Shown: one piece after another, positions 1 to 11,609 of the stretch
How the letters are laid out: each line of letters begins with the position of its first letter
Position numbering within the stretch: the stretch's first letter is position 1
DNA from: Symbiodinium natans
Taxonomy: Eukaryota; Sar; Dinophyceae; Suessiales; Symbiodiniaceae
Length of the DNA: 64,000 nt
Direction of reading: 5' to 3'
Assembly: GCA_905221605.1 (NCBI GenBank)
Contig: CAJNDS010002659.1
Span: 1 to 64,000 of the forward strand
The notes under the pieces: model-generated
What the model was told of the DNA's origin: nothing
Databases searched by the model: none
Seen by the model: only the letters and a program-made list of their open reading frames with translations
Position numbers and translations under genes: made by a program

Positions 1-258
1 ATGGGTTTCCGGCTCATATAGGCCCGAGGTTTCTTTCATGTTTGTGCTGGCTTAGGCGGTTTTGAGGGTTTTGGGGGTTTGCGGGTTTTTGCTTTAGAAC
101 GCTCCCTCTGCACATTCCGCAAGAACTGCGCGCCATCCTGACCATTCGGCTCTCTTCGGTGTTACCTTGTGATGGTCCCAGGCGGCCGGTTGGGTTGTTG
201 AGTCTTGGCGGGAAACAGGGTTGCTTGGTTCCCTCCCCCTGTGGCTCCTCTTGAGCCA

Positions 259-388
259 TCCCCCTATACCCTAAACCCTAAACCCTAAACCCGAAACCCG
301 AAACCCTAAACCCGAAACCCGAAACCCGAAACCCTAAACCCGAAACCCGAAACCCTAAACCCGAAACCCGAAACCCTAAACCCTAAAC
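259..388. repeat. Telomere-type array, CCCTAAA orientation
   Basis: Tandem CCCTAAA with many CCCGAAA variants. On the minus strand it reads TTTAGGG directly after the exon at 389-459 and supplies its GT donor. Confidence 0.95.
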
Positions 389-459
389 CGCTGTTTAAGT
401 GTTTCCAAACGATGGCCGAGCCCCTTCGCAGGCTTCGGGCGCGAGGGTCGGAAGCCCCG
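389..459 (-). CDS. Candidate internal exon (minus strand)
   Basis: Minus-strand open frame containing ARSLRRGSAIVWKHLNS. The acceptor follows CTTGGCAGCCTCAG and the donor is GTTTAGGG, the first repeat unit of the adjoining array. Length 71 bp (1+69+1). No family recognised. A plus-strand reading starting MAEPLRRLRARG is also open, so the strand is not certain. Confidence 0.42.
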
Positions 460-510
460 CTGAGGCTGCCAAGTGATCCTACAGCTAGGTAGGCCCTTGG
501 GGCAGCATTA

Positions 511-659
<149 letters not shown>

Positions 660-828
660 TCCTATTGGGTTTCAGAGGATCATATTCAGGAATATTTTTC
701 AGAGGGTGTAACGGGCCATCCTAGAAACTGATCTCTTTCAAAAGCTCACGTGGATGGGGCCATCCGGGGCTACGAGGGTCCTAGCCAGTCCTGACCGAAG
801 CCCTAGAACCCACACGATCCTAAGCCCC

Positions 829-906
829 TAAGCCCCGAAACCCTAAACCCTGAACCCTGAACCCTGAACCCAAAACCCTAAACCCTAAACCCCAAACCCC
901 AAACCC
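829..906. repeat. Telomere-type array, CCCTAAA orientation
   Basis: Degenerate CCCTAAA/CCCTGAA/CCCCAAA array next to the exon at 905-958. Confidence 0.9.
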
Positions 907-958
907 TTTCAGTTGGGCGAGGCGACGAGAAACCCCTGGTGCTGTCTATGCCTTTGGT
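905..958 (-). CDS. Candidate internal exon (minus strand)
   Basis: Exactly 18 codons on the minus strand (TKGIDSTRGFSSPRPTER). Acceptor ACCCTAG and donor GTTTGGGG both come from telomere-like sequence. It starts in phase 0, matching the phase-0 end of the upstream exon at 1309-1373. A plus-strand exon here (acceptor CCCTTTCAG) is the alternative. Confidence 0.42.
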
Positions 959-976
959 CTAGGGTTCCAGGACTTA

Positions 977-1030
977 TAGTTTAGGGTTTATATAGCGTTT
1001 GGGGTTTGGGGTTTAGGGCTGAGGGTTTGG
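977..1030. repeat. Telomere-type array, TTTAGGG orientation
   Basis: Degenerate TTTAGGG/TTTGGGG units. With the next CCCTAAA block it bounds an intron-like spacer. Confidence 0.85.
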
Positions 1031-1186
1031 ACAATTTCAGGGATTTCAAGAATTGCCAGGGTTTCAGGGGTTTCAATTGTTGAGTTGAGGGTTCAGAAAA
1101 GGCCCAAAGCCCTGAGAGTCTGAAGTTGCGTAGGGAGCCCTTATTGAGTAGTGGGGCGTACAGGGAACCTTGGGTTACACACCCCC

Positions 1187-1310
1187 CCCTTGAACCCCCC
1201 CCTCCCTTAAGAACCCCTAAATCCTAAACCCAACACCCCTAAACCCCTAAACCCTAAACCCTGAACCATAAACCCTAAACAATAAACGCTAAACCCTGAA
1301 CCCTAAACCC
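1187..1310. repeat. Telomere-type array, CCCTAAA orientation
   Basis: CCCTAAA array starting in a C-run. It lies immediately 3' (minus strand) of the exon at 1309-1373. Confidence 0.9.
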
Positions 1311-1373
1311 TGCAATTTAACAGCTCTGCCCCTTTGAAGCCCATCCAGAGCTGCATCCTCTTATTGTCCACAT
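1309..1373 (-). CDS. Candidate internal exon (minus strand)
   Basis: Minus strand, 65 bp (2+63), reading VDNKRMQLWMGFKGAELLNC before the donor AGG|GTTTAGGG. The acceptor is CATCAGCAG. The peptide is well balanced and protein-like; family not recognised. The plus-strand frame (acceptor TTTAACAG) is also open, so the strand is probable rather than certain. Confidence 0.5.
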
Positions 1374-1436
1374 CTGCTGATGGCCAGCTGTGCCAGAACG
1401 AGGTTGGCTGTTGGGATAATGGCGTATTTCCCTGAT

Positions 1437-1492
1437 TGGGTTTAGGTTTAGGCTTTAGGGTTCAGGGTTCAGGGTTTAGGGTTTAGGGGTTT
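1437..1492. repeat. Telomere-type array, TTTAGGG orientation
   Basis: Short TTTAGGG/TTCAGGG block upstream (minus sense) of the exon at 1309-1373. Confidence 0.9.
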
Positions 1493-1703
1493 ATAAGGGA
1501 CCCTCTATATACCTGTATATATATATATATCTATACATTTACACATGTTTTGCAAAGGGTTTAGTAATTAGAGGCCAACCCAGAAAATCAGAAGCACAAG
1601 TTTGTGGCTCTTTCGTCATCGCGGCGTGGCCCTGATGGCTGCACGAATTAGCGCTTGGATGGCTGAAATCTCATCCAGACCTCCCCTCCAACACCAGACG
1701 AAA

Positions 1704-1783
1704 CCCTCAAACCCTAAACCCTAAACCCTAAACCCTAAACCCTAAACCCTAAACCCTAAACCCTAAACCCTAAACCCTAAACC

Positions 1784-1815
<32 letters not shown>

Positions 1816-2095
1816 ACCCCAAGCCCTGAACCCGAAACCCTAAACCTCAAGATCCCACAATAGGGTTTTGGACTGGGGGTTGACGATGCCGCAAGGCCCC
1901 CCAAGAGCAGGCAGTACACGTCACCCTGGCCTTGAGACCTCCCTCGCACCTGAGAGTACCCTGCAAACCCTAAACCCTAAACCCTAAACCCTAAACCCTA
2001 AACCCTAAACCCTAAACCCTAAACCCTAAACCCTAAACCCTAAACCCTAAACCCTAAACCCTAAACCCTAAACCCCAAACCCTAAACCCTAAGCC
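1704..2095. repeat. Two telomere-type arrays, CCCTAAA orientation
   Basis: Pure CCCTAAA at about 1704-1848, then a unique spacer (1849-1963), then pure CCCTAAA at 1964-2095. I see no convincing exon in the spacer. The second array follows the exon at 2102-2277 in minus sense. Confidence 0.95.
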
Positions 2096-2101
2096 CATGA
2101 C

Positions 2102-2277
2102 CTTCGTCCCAAAGCGGCTCAGCCATCGAGGCGAACGGCAGACAGCGATCTGCCTCCACAACTCCGAGACTCTTTCTTGCGCTTCTTCGCCCCGGCAGCT
2201 CGCAACCGACATTCGAAGTTCGAGAATCGTATGCAGAGTCGAAGCCTTTACTTTGCGCAGGCGGCCCCAAACTTGAA
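2102..2277 (-). CDS. Candidate exon of an unrecognised protein (minus strand)
   Basis: Longest good exon in the left part (176 bp, 2+174). The minus-strand frame includes KASTLHTILELRMSVASC and, after it, EEAQERVSELWRQIAV, an amphipathic helical composition. Acceptor GCTGAAGAG; donor AAG|GTCATGGGC runs into TTTAGGG repeats. Two other frames are partly open, but this one has the most protein-like composition. Function unknown. Confidence 0.62.
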
Positions 2278-2900
2278 CTCTTCAGCTTCAGGAAGCTGCA
2301 AGCAGCGCTGTTTCCTCATTTCGCGTAATTCGCTCTTAGGATGAGTCGAGGGTCGAGAAGCCCGGGTGGCAAGGATCCTACCCGCAACGTCTTTCATCAT
2401 GCAGGCATGCCTCCCTCCCCCTCTCTCTCTCCCTCTCTCTCTCCCTCACTCTCTCTCTCTCTCTCTCCCTCCCTCCCTCCTTCCACCCACACGAAATATC
2501 TAGTTTAAACGAGACCTTCCCAACCTCTCACCGGAAAAGCCCGAAACGGCAACTCATGTAGAAGCTAAAAGCAGGCGAGACGCCTCGCACTAGCTCGGGA
2601 CCTCGACCCCAGACATGACAAGATGGGTGAGTGCTTGTCATTCGCAAAACCCCCAGCGCGGTAACTTTTAAAAGCAGATCCGCTTTTAGTGGGCCCTCTG
2701 GTCAGGACGACAGGGTTGACCTGAATGCCTTACACTTGAAGCCTCCCTTCACCACAGACCCGAAGTCTCGAACAGTTAGGGAGTTTGCAACGAAGACGCG
2801 CGAAAGTCAGTAAGGAGTCCTCAGCTCGAAGCCCCAAGACCCCACGCCCCTTTACGAGCCGCAAAAGGAGCCCGAAAATAGACATTCTGTTTGCTTAAGA
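2278..2900. other. Non-telomeric spacer with a CT-rich stretch
   Basis: Contains a CT/CCCT-rich microsatellite at about 2410-2482 and unique sequence with only short open frames. I can support no gene here. Confidence 0.6.
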
Positions 2901-3145
2901 ACCCTCCAAAAATAGACAATAACAGTCCCTACTTTCCCCTTTTTCAGGAAGAATCTTCTTCCTGGAAGTTCTTAAGCAACTGGTAGTTTCGGGGCTCGTA
3001 GCCACCGCCAACCTTCGGGGCGCCCATGAAGGCAAGACCGCGCTCGAGCAGCGTGCCACGTGCCTCAGATATGTTCCGTTGCTGCTTGAGACCAGGGGGG
3101 CCCTGGAGGAAAAGACTTGGCTCCAAAAGCCCGGAAGTTCCGAAC

Positions 3146-3598
<453 letters not shown>

Positions 3599-3861
3599 AG
3601 TAATAAGACACTGAAGCAGCCCGAAGCACCCACTTGTGCTGAACACGCGCTATGGTGTTGAACTCACGCACAAAGTCAATTGTTGAGGGTAGTCGTTGTT
3701 TCTGGACGTTGGGAAGGCTTGCAGCCTTTTTTTTAACCAAGGTTTTGGGGCTCCGCCAGCTTTTGAGATCGACAGTTGCGTACTTTTCCGAAGGTCGGGT
3801 AGTTGAATGCCATGCACCGTCTCTTACCGCACCCAGAGACCCACAAAGCCGCTAAACACCC

Positions 3862-4074
3862 ACCCTAAACCCTAAACCCTAAACCCTAAACCCTAAACCC
3901 TATGCCCTAAACCCTAAACCCTAAACCCTAAACCCTAAACCCTAAACCCTAAACCCTAGACCCTAGACCCTAGACCCTAGACCCTAGACCCTAAACCCTA
4001 AACCCTAAACCCTAAACCCTAACCCTAAACCCTAAACCCTAAACCCCAAACCCCAAACCCTAAACCCTAAACAC
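3862..4074. repeat. Telomere-type array, CCCTAAA orientation
   Basis: About 30 units, with a sub-block of CCCTAGA variants at 3955-3987, a sign of local homogenisation. Confidence 0.95.
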
Positions 4075-4158
4075 CCCCAAATATACTCTAAACGACACTC
4101 TTCACTGCTCTGACCCTCAGTGCCCCCCAGAAGATGCCCTAAACTACGCTCTCAGTAC

Positions 4159-4227
4159 TGGGAGCCGTCAGTCGCAGCAAGGCCCGTGCCCAAAGTCGTC
4201 TTGGGCCCCTCGAAGAGTGACACAGGG
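4159..4227 (-). CDS. Candidate internal exon (minus strand)
   Basis: Minus strand, 69 bp (1+66+2), reading PVSLFEGPKTTLGTGLAATD. The acceptor CCCTAAG is itself a variant repeat unit; the donor is CCCA|GTACTG. It lies between a CCCTAAA block and a TTTAGGG block. The plus frame after CCCTCAG is also open. Confidence 0.4.
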
Positions 4228-4358
4228 CTTAGGGTTTAGGGTTTTGGGGTTTTGGGGTTTTAGGGTTTTAGGGTTTTAGGGTTTTAGGGTTTTAGGGTTT
4301 TAGGGTTTAGGGTTTTAGGGTTTAAGGTTTAGGGTTTAAGGTTTGGGCTTTAGGATTT
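4228..4358. repeat. Telomere-type array, TTTAGGG/TTTTAGGG
   Basis: Mainly the eight-base variant TTTTAGGG, homogenised locally. Confidence 0.95.
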
Positions 4359-4649
4359 AGGGAGCTGAAGTTGCCGAAGAGCCATGGTCAAGCCACCCCC
4401 ACCCCAAAAACGTCCACGTGGTCTTGGGCTCAAGTCAACTTCCCTGTCGCCTGGCACATACCTCCGCCATTCACCTCACCGTACTATTTCGGTCCGGGCC
4501 TTTGGGGAATGGTTCTCTGGGACTGGAGTTGGGAATGTGATTCCGAAGTGGTTAGAAGTGATCCTTTCTCGCTTTCTCATATCAGCCATGGAATTCCTAC
4601 GGGCTTCGGGTTTTGGGGTTTTGGGGTTAGGGGTTTAGGGTTATAGGGT

Positions 4650-5140
4650 CCACTGTATTATAGCCACTGTAGATCCGCTGAGCCGTGCGCAGCCGCAGGG
4701 GTCTCATGGGCCAGGGCTTTCGGGAATTAGGGGGCTTCAAACAAGGCACGACTCAGGCCACGTGCGGAATGATGACTTTATGGTGCTGCGCTGTGAACTC
4801 GTTTCGAAAGGTTTCATAGCCTGCGAGTCAGATTTTTTTGTCAGTTCTAAAAATTAAGGTCCCTTTTGGGTACCCGATTTATTCGTAAGGACCATTCAGA
4901 GAAGTGACCATTAGGATGCAGCTGGAAGGTTGTTGTCCCATTCTGCAGTTGAGTTGAATTGAGTTCCACCCCCAGGTGTGTCTGGGCCCTTGAAGGATGT
5001 GCTGGATGGCACCTGCATCTGTGAACCAAGGCCCCAAACCTACTTAGAATATTACAGTACATTATATATTGTCTACTACTATGGCATATTGTATCTTGTA
5101 GTAGATTACAGTGCAGTACACTCACTGTATTGCATTTTAT
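4650..5140. other. Unique intron-like spacer
   Basis: No telomere repeats and no convincing exon. A GGTCCC/GGACC inverted motif near 4858-4912 resembles the small inverted-repeat elements elsewhere in the window. Confidence 0.5.
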
Positions 5141-5309
5141 TCGGGTCTAGGGTCTAGGGTTTAGCGGCTTCGGGCTTGGGGTTTAGGGCTTAGGGTTTAT
5201 AGGGCTGAACTGCAGAAAGCAGCGTGAGATAGCGTGTAAAATGCTATACCTATATACTTTTCTGCATATGCAAGCTAACATGTCATGTGAAACCTTAAAC
5301 GCTAGAAGC

Positions 5310-5482
5310 CCTAAACCCTAAACCCTAAACCCTAACCCCTAGCCCCTAGCCCCTAACCCCTAACCCCTAACCCCTAACCCCTGACCCCGAACCCCTAACC
5401 CCTAACCCCTAAACCTTAAACCCTAAACCCTAAACCCTAAACCCTAAACCCTAACCCTAAACCCTAAACCCTAAACCCTACA
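5310..5482. repeat. Telomere-type array, CCCTAAA orientation
   Basis: CCCTAAA with a homogenised sub-block of CCCCTAA at about 5335-5408. Confidence 0.95.
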
Positions 5483-5483
5483 C

Positions 5484-5551
5484 CGCCCAGCGGCCTCGGA
5501 CCCAGGTTAGGTCCAGCAGCTCCTCGATGCGGGCATGCCAGTAGCATGCCC
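5484..5551 (-). CDS. Candidate internal exon (minus strand)
   Basis: Minus strand, 68 bp (2+66): ACYWHARIEELLDLTWVRGR then WA. Acceptor CAGCCCAG; donor GCG|GTGTAGGG enters the repeat. The composition is very protein-like. Family not recognised. Confidence 0.52.
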
Positions 5552-5600
5552 CTGGGCTGCTGTGTTGGGTGGGGTGGGGGGTGGGGGGGGCGGGGGGGGG

Positions 5601-5760
5601 TGGGGTTTAGGGTTTAGGGTTTGGGGTTTGGGGTTTAGGGTTTAGGGTTTAGGGGTTAAGGGGTTAAGGGATGTTTTGGTTTAGGGTTTAGGGTTGAGGG
5701 TTTCGGGGTTTGGAGTTTTGGGTCTGGGGTTTGGGGTTTAGGGTTTGGGGCTGAAGTGCT
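5601..5760. repeat. Telomere-type array, TTTAGGG orientation
   Basis: Preceded by a G-run (5571-5600). Contains TTTGGGG and TTAAGGGG variants. Confidence 0.9.
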
Positions 5761-6492
5761 GCAAGAGCTTTGTGGAGTTTAGGGGGCTTCAGGGGTTAAG
5801 TCAGTTGGCATCTTCTAGGGCGACCTCAAGGACAGTTCGACTCAAAGTTGGAGTCTTCGGGTTTTAAAACAGCACAAAGACTTGTTCAGGCAGAGCTCAA
5901 AGTTCGTCTCGGTGGGACCGGCTGACAACCCTTTGTGTGATGGGGCAGGGGCGTGGAGCATCCTGGTGGGACGTCCACGCAGAAGTGCGTGGGCTGGCTG
6001 AGAGCCAAAAAACCCAGCGGAGCGCCTCTTTCGGCCAGGACCAGCCAACCCCGAGACCCTCATACAGATAGGAGAGAAGTCACGAAAACCGTGTTGCGTG
6101 ACATGCCAGGGTTGTGGCACCGTGCTCTATGAGCTGCCCCAGAACAAGCAAAAGGCTTGAAGAGGCAACAGTGCCGTGGTGCAGCAAGCCAACATGCGAG
6201 CCGTGGCTAGCTCAGCCAGACAATCCTTCTCTAACCCGGAATGTGCTGGGGTCCCCAGAGACCGGGGCCCGGGGGGGTGGTGGCGCCGGCGCGGGGTGCT
6301 TGGGTTTAGGGTTTGAACCTTTGACACTTAAAGGCTCGACCGCCTGGCGCGCACGGCTGTCTGGTCATCTTGTCAAGGCGTTCAGCAGCCACAGCTTTAC
6401 CTGGGCTGCACGTAGCGTGTGGTCGGGTCGCTCGCTGAGCGCTCGGACGGCTTCGGGCTCTCACGTGGTGGTAGCGAGCCCTCAGCCGCACT
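5761..6492. other. Unique spacer between two TTTAGGG blocks
   Basis: GC-rich with overlapping open frames on both strands (for example plus 6114-6524), none with convincing protein character. No gene claimed. Confidence 0.45.
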
Positions 6493-6626
6493 TTAGGGTT
6501 CAGGGTTCAGGGTTTAGGGTTTAGGGTTTAGGGTTCAGGGTTTAGGGTTTAGGGTTTAGGGTTGAGGGTTGAGGGTTGAGGGTTGAGGGTTTAGGGTTTA
6601 GGGTTTAGGGTTGGGTTTGGGTATCC
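6493..6626. repeat. Telomere-type array, TTTAGGG orientation
   Basis: Includes runs of TTGAGGG and TTCAGGG variants. Confidence 0.95.
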
Positions 6627-7133
6627 TCTCGGGGGCCACGGGCACTTGGACAGCATATGCCATCCCTACCCCTCCCAACTCCACCCCTCTGCTCACACAC
6701 GGACTCTGCAATGCTCATGGCTTGGCTTAGAAACTCTGCCGGCGCCCCTGCACCTCCCGAAAAACCAGCTCAACGCCCGCAGGTGCAGGTTTGGCAGCCC
6801 CGTTTTCCGGCTGCGGGCCAGCCCTGAGCGGGGCCGGCTCTCACCCGGCCTTTACTCACCTGGAGGTCAAGCCGGGGCTGCCAGCCCCCCGTGCCAACAT
6901 CCACCGTTGCTGTCTGAACTGAACTGAATGCGGGACGCTTTAAGACAGCCGCACGGCTGTAGTGGAACAGGCCCACTGCGGATAAGAGCACCAACCAGAC
7001 TCTGGGGCCGAAACCCTACAATGCTATATGCCGGGTGGTTTGGGGTGGGTGTACCGCCACGCGACGCGCGCGTAGGAGTGGGCCCGTGAAAGCCCATGTA
7101 TAGGGCCCACGACGCGCGCGAAGAACGTTGCCA

Positions 7134-7432
7134 CACCCTAAACCTCAAACCCTAAACCCTAAACCCTAAACCCTAAACCCTGAACCCTGAACCCTGAACC
7201 CTAAACCCCTAAGCCGCTCTAAAGGCTCAAGAGGCTCCCTGAGCCCCTAGACCTCAAACCCCTAAACTTGGCGGCCCGAACACCCCCCCTCAACCCTAAA
7301 CCCTAACCCTAAACCCCTAAACCCTCAACCCCTAAACCCTCAACCCCCAAACCCTAAACCCTAAACCCTCAACCCCAAACCCTAAACCCTAAACCCTACA
7401 CCTTAAACCCTAAACCCTAAACCCTGAAGCCT
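7134..7432. repeat. Telomere-type arrays, CCCTAAA orientation
   Basis: Two CCCTAAA blocks (about 7134-7215 and 7285-7432) split by about 70 bp of degenerate repeat-derived sequence. Confidence 0.9.
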
Positions 7433-7487
7433 AAACCGCGTAAAACCCTCAAAGGCTGCTAGCGGTCTGGCTCTTTGCCGCTCTCAC

Positions 7488-7526
7488 TTCCCACTCCATC
7501 GCTGCCGTTCGACCGGCCGAAAGCCC
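7488..7526 (-). CDS. Candidate small exon (minus strand)
   Basis: Minus strand, 39 bp (1+36+2), GFRPVERQRWSG. Acceptor TGAGCGCAG, donor GTGAGAGC. The start phase fits the leftover of the exon at 7897-7946. Other frames are open, so it rests mainly on splice sites and phase. Confidence 0.33.
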
Positions 7527-7545
7527 CTGCGCTCAGAAAAGAGTT

Positions 7546-7680
7546 TAAGGTTTAGGCTTTAGGGTTTGGGGTTTAGGGTTTAGGGTTCAGGGTTTAGGGT
7601 TTGGGTTTGGGGGTTGGGGGTTGGGGTTTGGGGTTTAGGGTTGTTTAGGGTCTAGGGTTTAGGGTTAGGGTTTAGGGATT
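7546..7680. repeat. Telomere-type array, TTTAGGG orientation
   Basis: TTTAGGG with TTTGGGG variants. Confidence 0.9.
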
Positions 7681-7796
7681 TGGGAACCCTATAAGCCCGA
7701 ACCCTATAAACCCCATGAACCCCCATAAACCTTATAAACCCTAAGCCCTGCAAACTCTAAATCCTTGAAAAGGTATCTCTGCCCCTGTCGGGGGTA

Positions 7797-7897
7797 TCCC
7801 TAAACCCTAAACTTTAAACCCTAAACCCTGAACCCTAAACCCTAAACCCTAAACCCTAAACCCTAAACCCTAAACCCTAAACCCTAAGCCCTAAACC
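7797..7897. repeat. Telomere-type array, CCCTAAA orientation
   Basis: Nearly pure CCCTAAA. In minus sense it starts the intron following the exon at 7897-7946. Confidence 0.95.
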
Positions 7898-7946
7898 CCT
7901 TTGGGTCCTGTGAGAATAGGGCTTTAGAGATGTCGGCAGCCCCCCA
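7897..7946 (-). CDS. Candidate exon of minus-strand chain
   Basis: Minus strand, 50 bp: WGAADISKALFSQDPK plus GG, then GTTTAGGG as donor. Acceptor GGATTTGATTTGAG. It starts in phase 0, matching the phase-0 end of the exon at 14,276-14,346. The 5.4-kb mobile element lies in the intron between them. Confidence 0.5.
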
Positions 7947-8009
7947 CTCAAATCAAATCCAATCACCATGGCCGGGTCTCTGCGTCATGGCACCTTTGGT
8001 TTTCTTGTT

Positions 8010-8056
8010 TAAGGGTTTAGGGTTTAGGGTTTAGGGTTTAGGGTTTAGGGTTAGGG
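8010..8056. repeat. Telomere-type array, TTTAGGG, abutting the mobile element
   Basis: Six TTTAGGG units ending exactly where the left terminal inverted repeat begins. Confidence 0.95.
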
Positions 8057-8390
8057 GGCAGCAAGTAGTGCAGTCCTCGACTCGCCTTCCATCTCCCGCC
8101 AAAACATTCTCAACCCGCCTACTAAATCCACAAAACAAACTCATAAATTCTTTAAGTTCTAGATTTTATCTACCACATAACTTAAACCTTGCTGCGTTGT
8201 GTTCTTCGCTGGATACATGCTTATGCCAGTCAAAATATTTTCTTTCCTCTTGCATCTCAAGCAACGGAAGGATTTCATACCAGAATGCGTTTCCCTTTTA
8301 TCTGGTCGTTCCAGTTTTTCACTGTTCAGACTTTTCTGTAAGAAATATTGGTGTTTTTTGGACTTTTCGTGCTTTCTTACACTTCGTATC
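8057..8390 (+). repeat. Left terminal inverted repeat of the element
   Basis: Pairs with 13,140-13,477 on the opposite strand. The conserved core includes CAACCCGCCTACTAAATCC. Predicted peptides in this arm only mirror those of the right arm and are not genes. Confidence 0.8.
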
Positions 8391-9249
8391 CAGTTGGGTT
8401 CGCTTCACGGTTCGGTTCTTGATCGGTTCGGTTCCTGTGATCCCAGTTCCCGGTTCGCGTTTTGGTTTCGCGGACATCCTGTTTTTGATCAGAAAGTCAC
8501 AATGCGTCAAGTTTACAGCTTAGGGTTTACGGATGTGGTTACGAAAGTCGGTGAGGTGTGGCCCGAACATCTTCGGCACTCATCGTGGCGTTCGTCGTGA
8601 AGCTGCCCGTGGGCGTTTCGACCAGGAACGCTGATTGTCCCAAGACCTACTTGCCGTGTCAGGTCTGCAGTGTTGAAGCTGTTCATGTTCATGCCATTCC
8701 TGCCTTTTTGGCATGCTCACCACGACTCACCAGAATGCCTGGGTGACACGAACGAGTCACCTGAAGAAAGCCGAACTGTGGCGCGAGCAGCGCAATCCTA
8801 GGGTGTTCTGGCTTAGCGTGTTGGGATTGAAGTGTTAATGGCTTAAGCCCTGAAGATGGGTCATCAGTAAGGATAGAACTTCACGGAGACCTCTGCAAAG
8901 CCGCGCTAATTTCCCGACGGCCCGTGTTGCTTTTCTCACCACGTTTCACCCGCCCACTGTGGAGCGCAAAAAAAATGGAGTGTGTCTGAAATAATGTAGG
9001 GTTTCTTGTTCTGATTTCAGGCGCATTCTTCGATGGCCGAAACATGTGAAGCCATTTTGCTTCACCCCGACATTCTCACTTCAAACCCCTGAACCATTTC
9101 GCCGTCAGACCAAAAAAGTTCAACAGCCTACAAGGAGCCCAAACCCTTGGACCCCAAATCCACCGGCGCCACCTGGAGGCCCAACCGCTGCACGTATCTG
9201 TTGTTCAGTCACTCGGGGTGCGTCACGCTTCGGATCTTCTCTGCTGCTC

Positions 9250-10231
9250 TTCAAGTTATTAGAGTTGCGCCCGTGTTGTGACATTGAGGCGCTCTGATGC
9301 TGCTAATTTGATTAGATTTTGGTTTTTTCCTTTCATGATTCCTTTTAATTCCTGTTGTTTCTTCAATAGTTCCTTTTTCGTTCTTACTGGCATCATCGGA
9401 CTCTCTAACTGTCGTCAAGTTGTCCCTGATATATTTCTTTTGGTGCTGTGTGCTGTGTCCAATCGTTTCTTAACCTTACATCTGTACCTCTATTCTCCCC
9501 TTCTTCAATTCTCACCTTCGAATCTTAGATATTTTTCTCTGCGTGATACACCGAAAGATGCGCTACGAATACCAGAATATTTTTCTACTCGTGGTGCTCT
9601 ACGAAATTCTTGTTTGCTTTGAAGCATACTCATCTTAATAACATTCTTGACTTGAAGCTGCTGATTTTTTCAATACGTTCCTCTCTCTGTGCTCTTCTTA
9701 TTTCAGCGTAAGATGCCTCTGCCAGTTTGTTTGCGGTTAGTTGCCTTGTTGGTGGGTCAGGTTCTTTCGTTCTTACGGTTTTGGTTGGTTGCTTTGGTTG
9801 TGGTTTTTCTTCTTGCTCGGTTTCGCGTGTGCTACACGAGACCGCGTGTTCTGTAACTTTTGTAGGTGGAATTGTTTATATTACTTGTTGTTCAATAGGT
9901 TTAACCGCTACTGCTCTTGCTTTTGTTTTGGTTGAACTGGTTTAGATCCTGTGTTGCCGGTGCATGCTCTGCTTGGCGCCCTTCATATAACTTGTATATC
10001 TGTCATCCTGTCTGTTTTGTTTTCGAACTCTCCGTCCTCTTGTGGTGGTTCGCGCGTGCTACACGAAACTTCGCGTTCTTCTCTTGTTTTCTCCTGTGGT
10101 GCCTCCTTTGGCGTCTCGTCTGGTTTCGGTTCTTCAACTTGTTCGTGCGCTTCTTCATTATCATTTTGGGCGTCGTCTTCAATAACTGTTTCAAGTTCTT
10201 CTGTCGTATGTAATTCTAAATATGTTGCCAT
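9250..10231 (-). pseudogene. Decayed coding tract inside the mobile element
   Basis: Minus strand, from ATG at 10,231: an 82-codon acidic, hydrophilic frame (ELETVIEDDAQNDNEEAHEQ). It is followed, after frame changes, by QLTANKLAEASYAEIRRAQR, then VEKYSGIRSASFGVSRREKY, then ESDDASKNEKGTIEETTG. Each frame is purine-rich and protein-like but ends in a stop overlapped by the next frame. That suggests one degraded gene or several introns. The motif VSCSTRE occurs twice, showing an internal repeat. No transposase motif recognised. Confidence 0.45.
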
Positions 10232-10897
10232 TTTTCAAAAATTTGCATATATTATTGTCAATTTTAAACCTTTGAAAAATGCAAGAGTACAGGGTATATT
10301 CACTTCATGATATACTCACCTACCTCATTCACATAAATCATGTTGTTGAGATGGCCGGGTCGCGAGCACGACATGATAATCTACGATGCAGTTTACCGCC
10401 CACATCAAAGTAACCCAAGGCGCCCGTGGACATGTGCGCTTTCGGGCTGGCCCGGTCTCGCAACGCTGTTTTTGGAATGTGCTGAACCCCAGTGACAGTC
10501 AGTGACAACTGTTTATATATATATATATATATGTGTATAGAGTATTCAAAATTCTTATTTTAAATTTTAGGTGAGTTGCTTGCCAATCAAGAAGCTGCGC
10601 CCGCCCTTTCGAGCATCGATGTTTCGGAATTCACATGGCCCGCGGCTGTGCGCAAGTCATTGCTGCTGCCTGCCTCTGCGCTTGGGTTTGCGTCTCTTTG
10701 GGGAACATAGCCTGATTCATAACTATTTGCGGCTTGTTGAACCGTTGAGGTTTGGTTGCGCAAGGCACGCCTTACTGTCTAGCATCACACAGTAAGCGCT
10801 ATAGCCAACACACTTGCTTGTGGGCCTTTCGGCTGCCGTTAAGGTGTCTCATATGCTGAGTTGTCATAGCAACTTCGGACCCATGAAGAGCCCAAAT

Positions 10898-11481
10898 TCA
10901 GAAGTGTTGGCCCAAGCCTAGGCTGTACTTAGTTATTCGCAATTCGCGTTTGGAGAAGCATTGTGTCAGGTTCTTGGCTCCATGAAATGGCTTCACTTGT
11001 CCTACAGGACCAGTTTGAGGCATGGAAGAGATGGGTGCGATTGCGCGTGGAAGGTTCTGCGTGAGGAAAGTGGCTTGTGGCTCGAGTTCCAGGAGGATGT
11101 TGAGCCGGACGACCCACGGATCGCCGCAGGCGCTCTGGAAACCTCGGCCTCCAGAGGCACATAGTTTGAAAATCGTGTTTAGTTTTGGTTTTTGTTGGTA
11201 GAGCAAACTTTTCCAAGCCTCGCCGGTCGAAAAATGTTTGTTGACCAACTTTTCTTTCAAACGCAGCGAAAGGTCAACTTCACCCAGCGACCTACGGCAG
11301 TAAGTAAACCAACGTTCTCGAGCCTCGACGTTGCGGACCCCCTTTCCCTTCGTTACATCTTCCTGCGAAAAATGATAGCGCGTAGGCCCTAAAAAGGTGG
11401 AAGGTGGAAAGTCACGTTCTGTTGTAATGAGGAAGGATATATATATATATAGATATATGTATACATACATACATACATACA

Positions 11482-11515
<34 letters not shown>

Positions 11516-11608
11516 ATGATAACCGAGGGCTTGTCGCGAAAAATGCACAATAAGATAAGCAGGTTTGTAATTGCAGCGGTTCTGGACGTCGTTGCCAGCG
11601 CACGTCAA
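10898..11608 (-). CDS. Open frame within the element, partly microsatellite
   Basis: 236 codons, but the N-terminal part is a (CATA)n microsatellite (Met-Tyr-Val-Cys runs at 11,457-11,515). Downstream, RERWFTYCRRSLGEVDLSLR and KEKLVNKHFSTGEAWKSLLY look like real coding sequence. The true start is probably after the repeat. Function unknown. Confidence 0.35.
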
Positions 11609-11609
11609 A

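Noticed and set aside
8068-8523. 151-codon ORF at the left end of the element
   Set aside because: Lies in the terminal inverted repeat; its mirror at 13,121-13,375 shows the same peptide pieces with frame breaks, so it is repeat sequence and not a gene.
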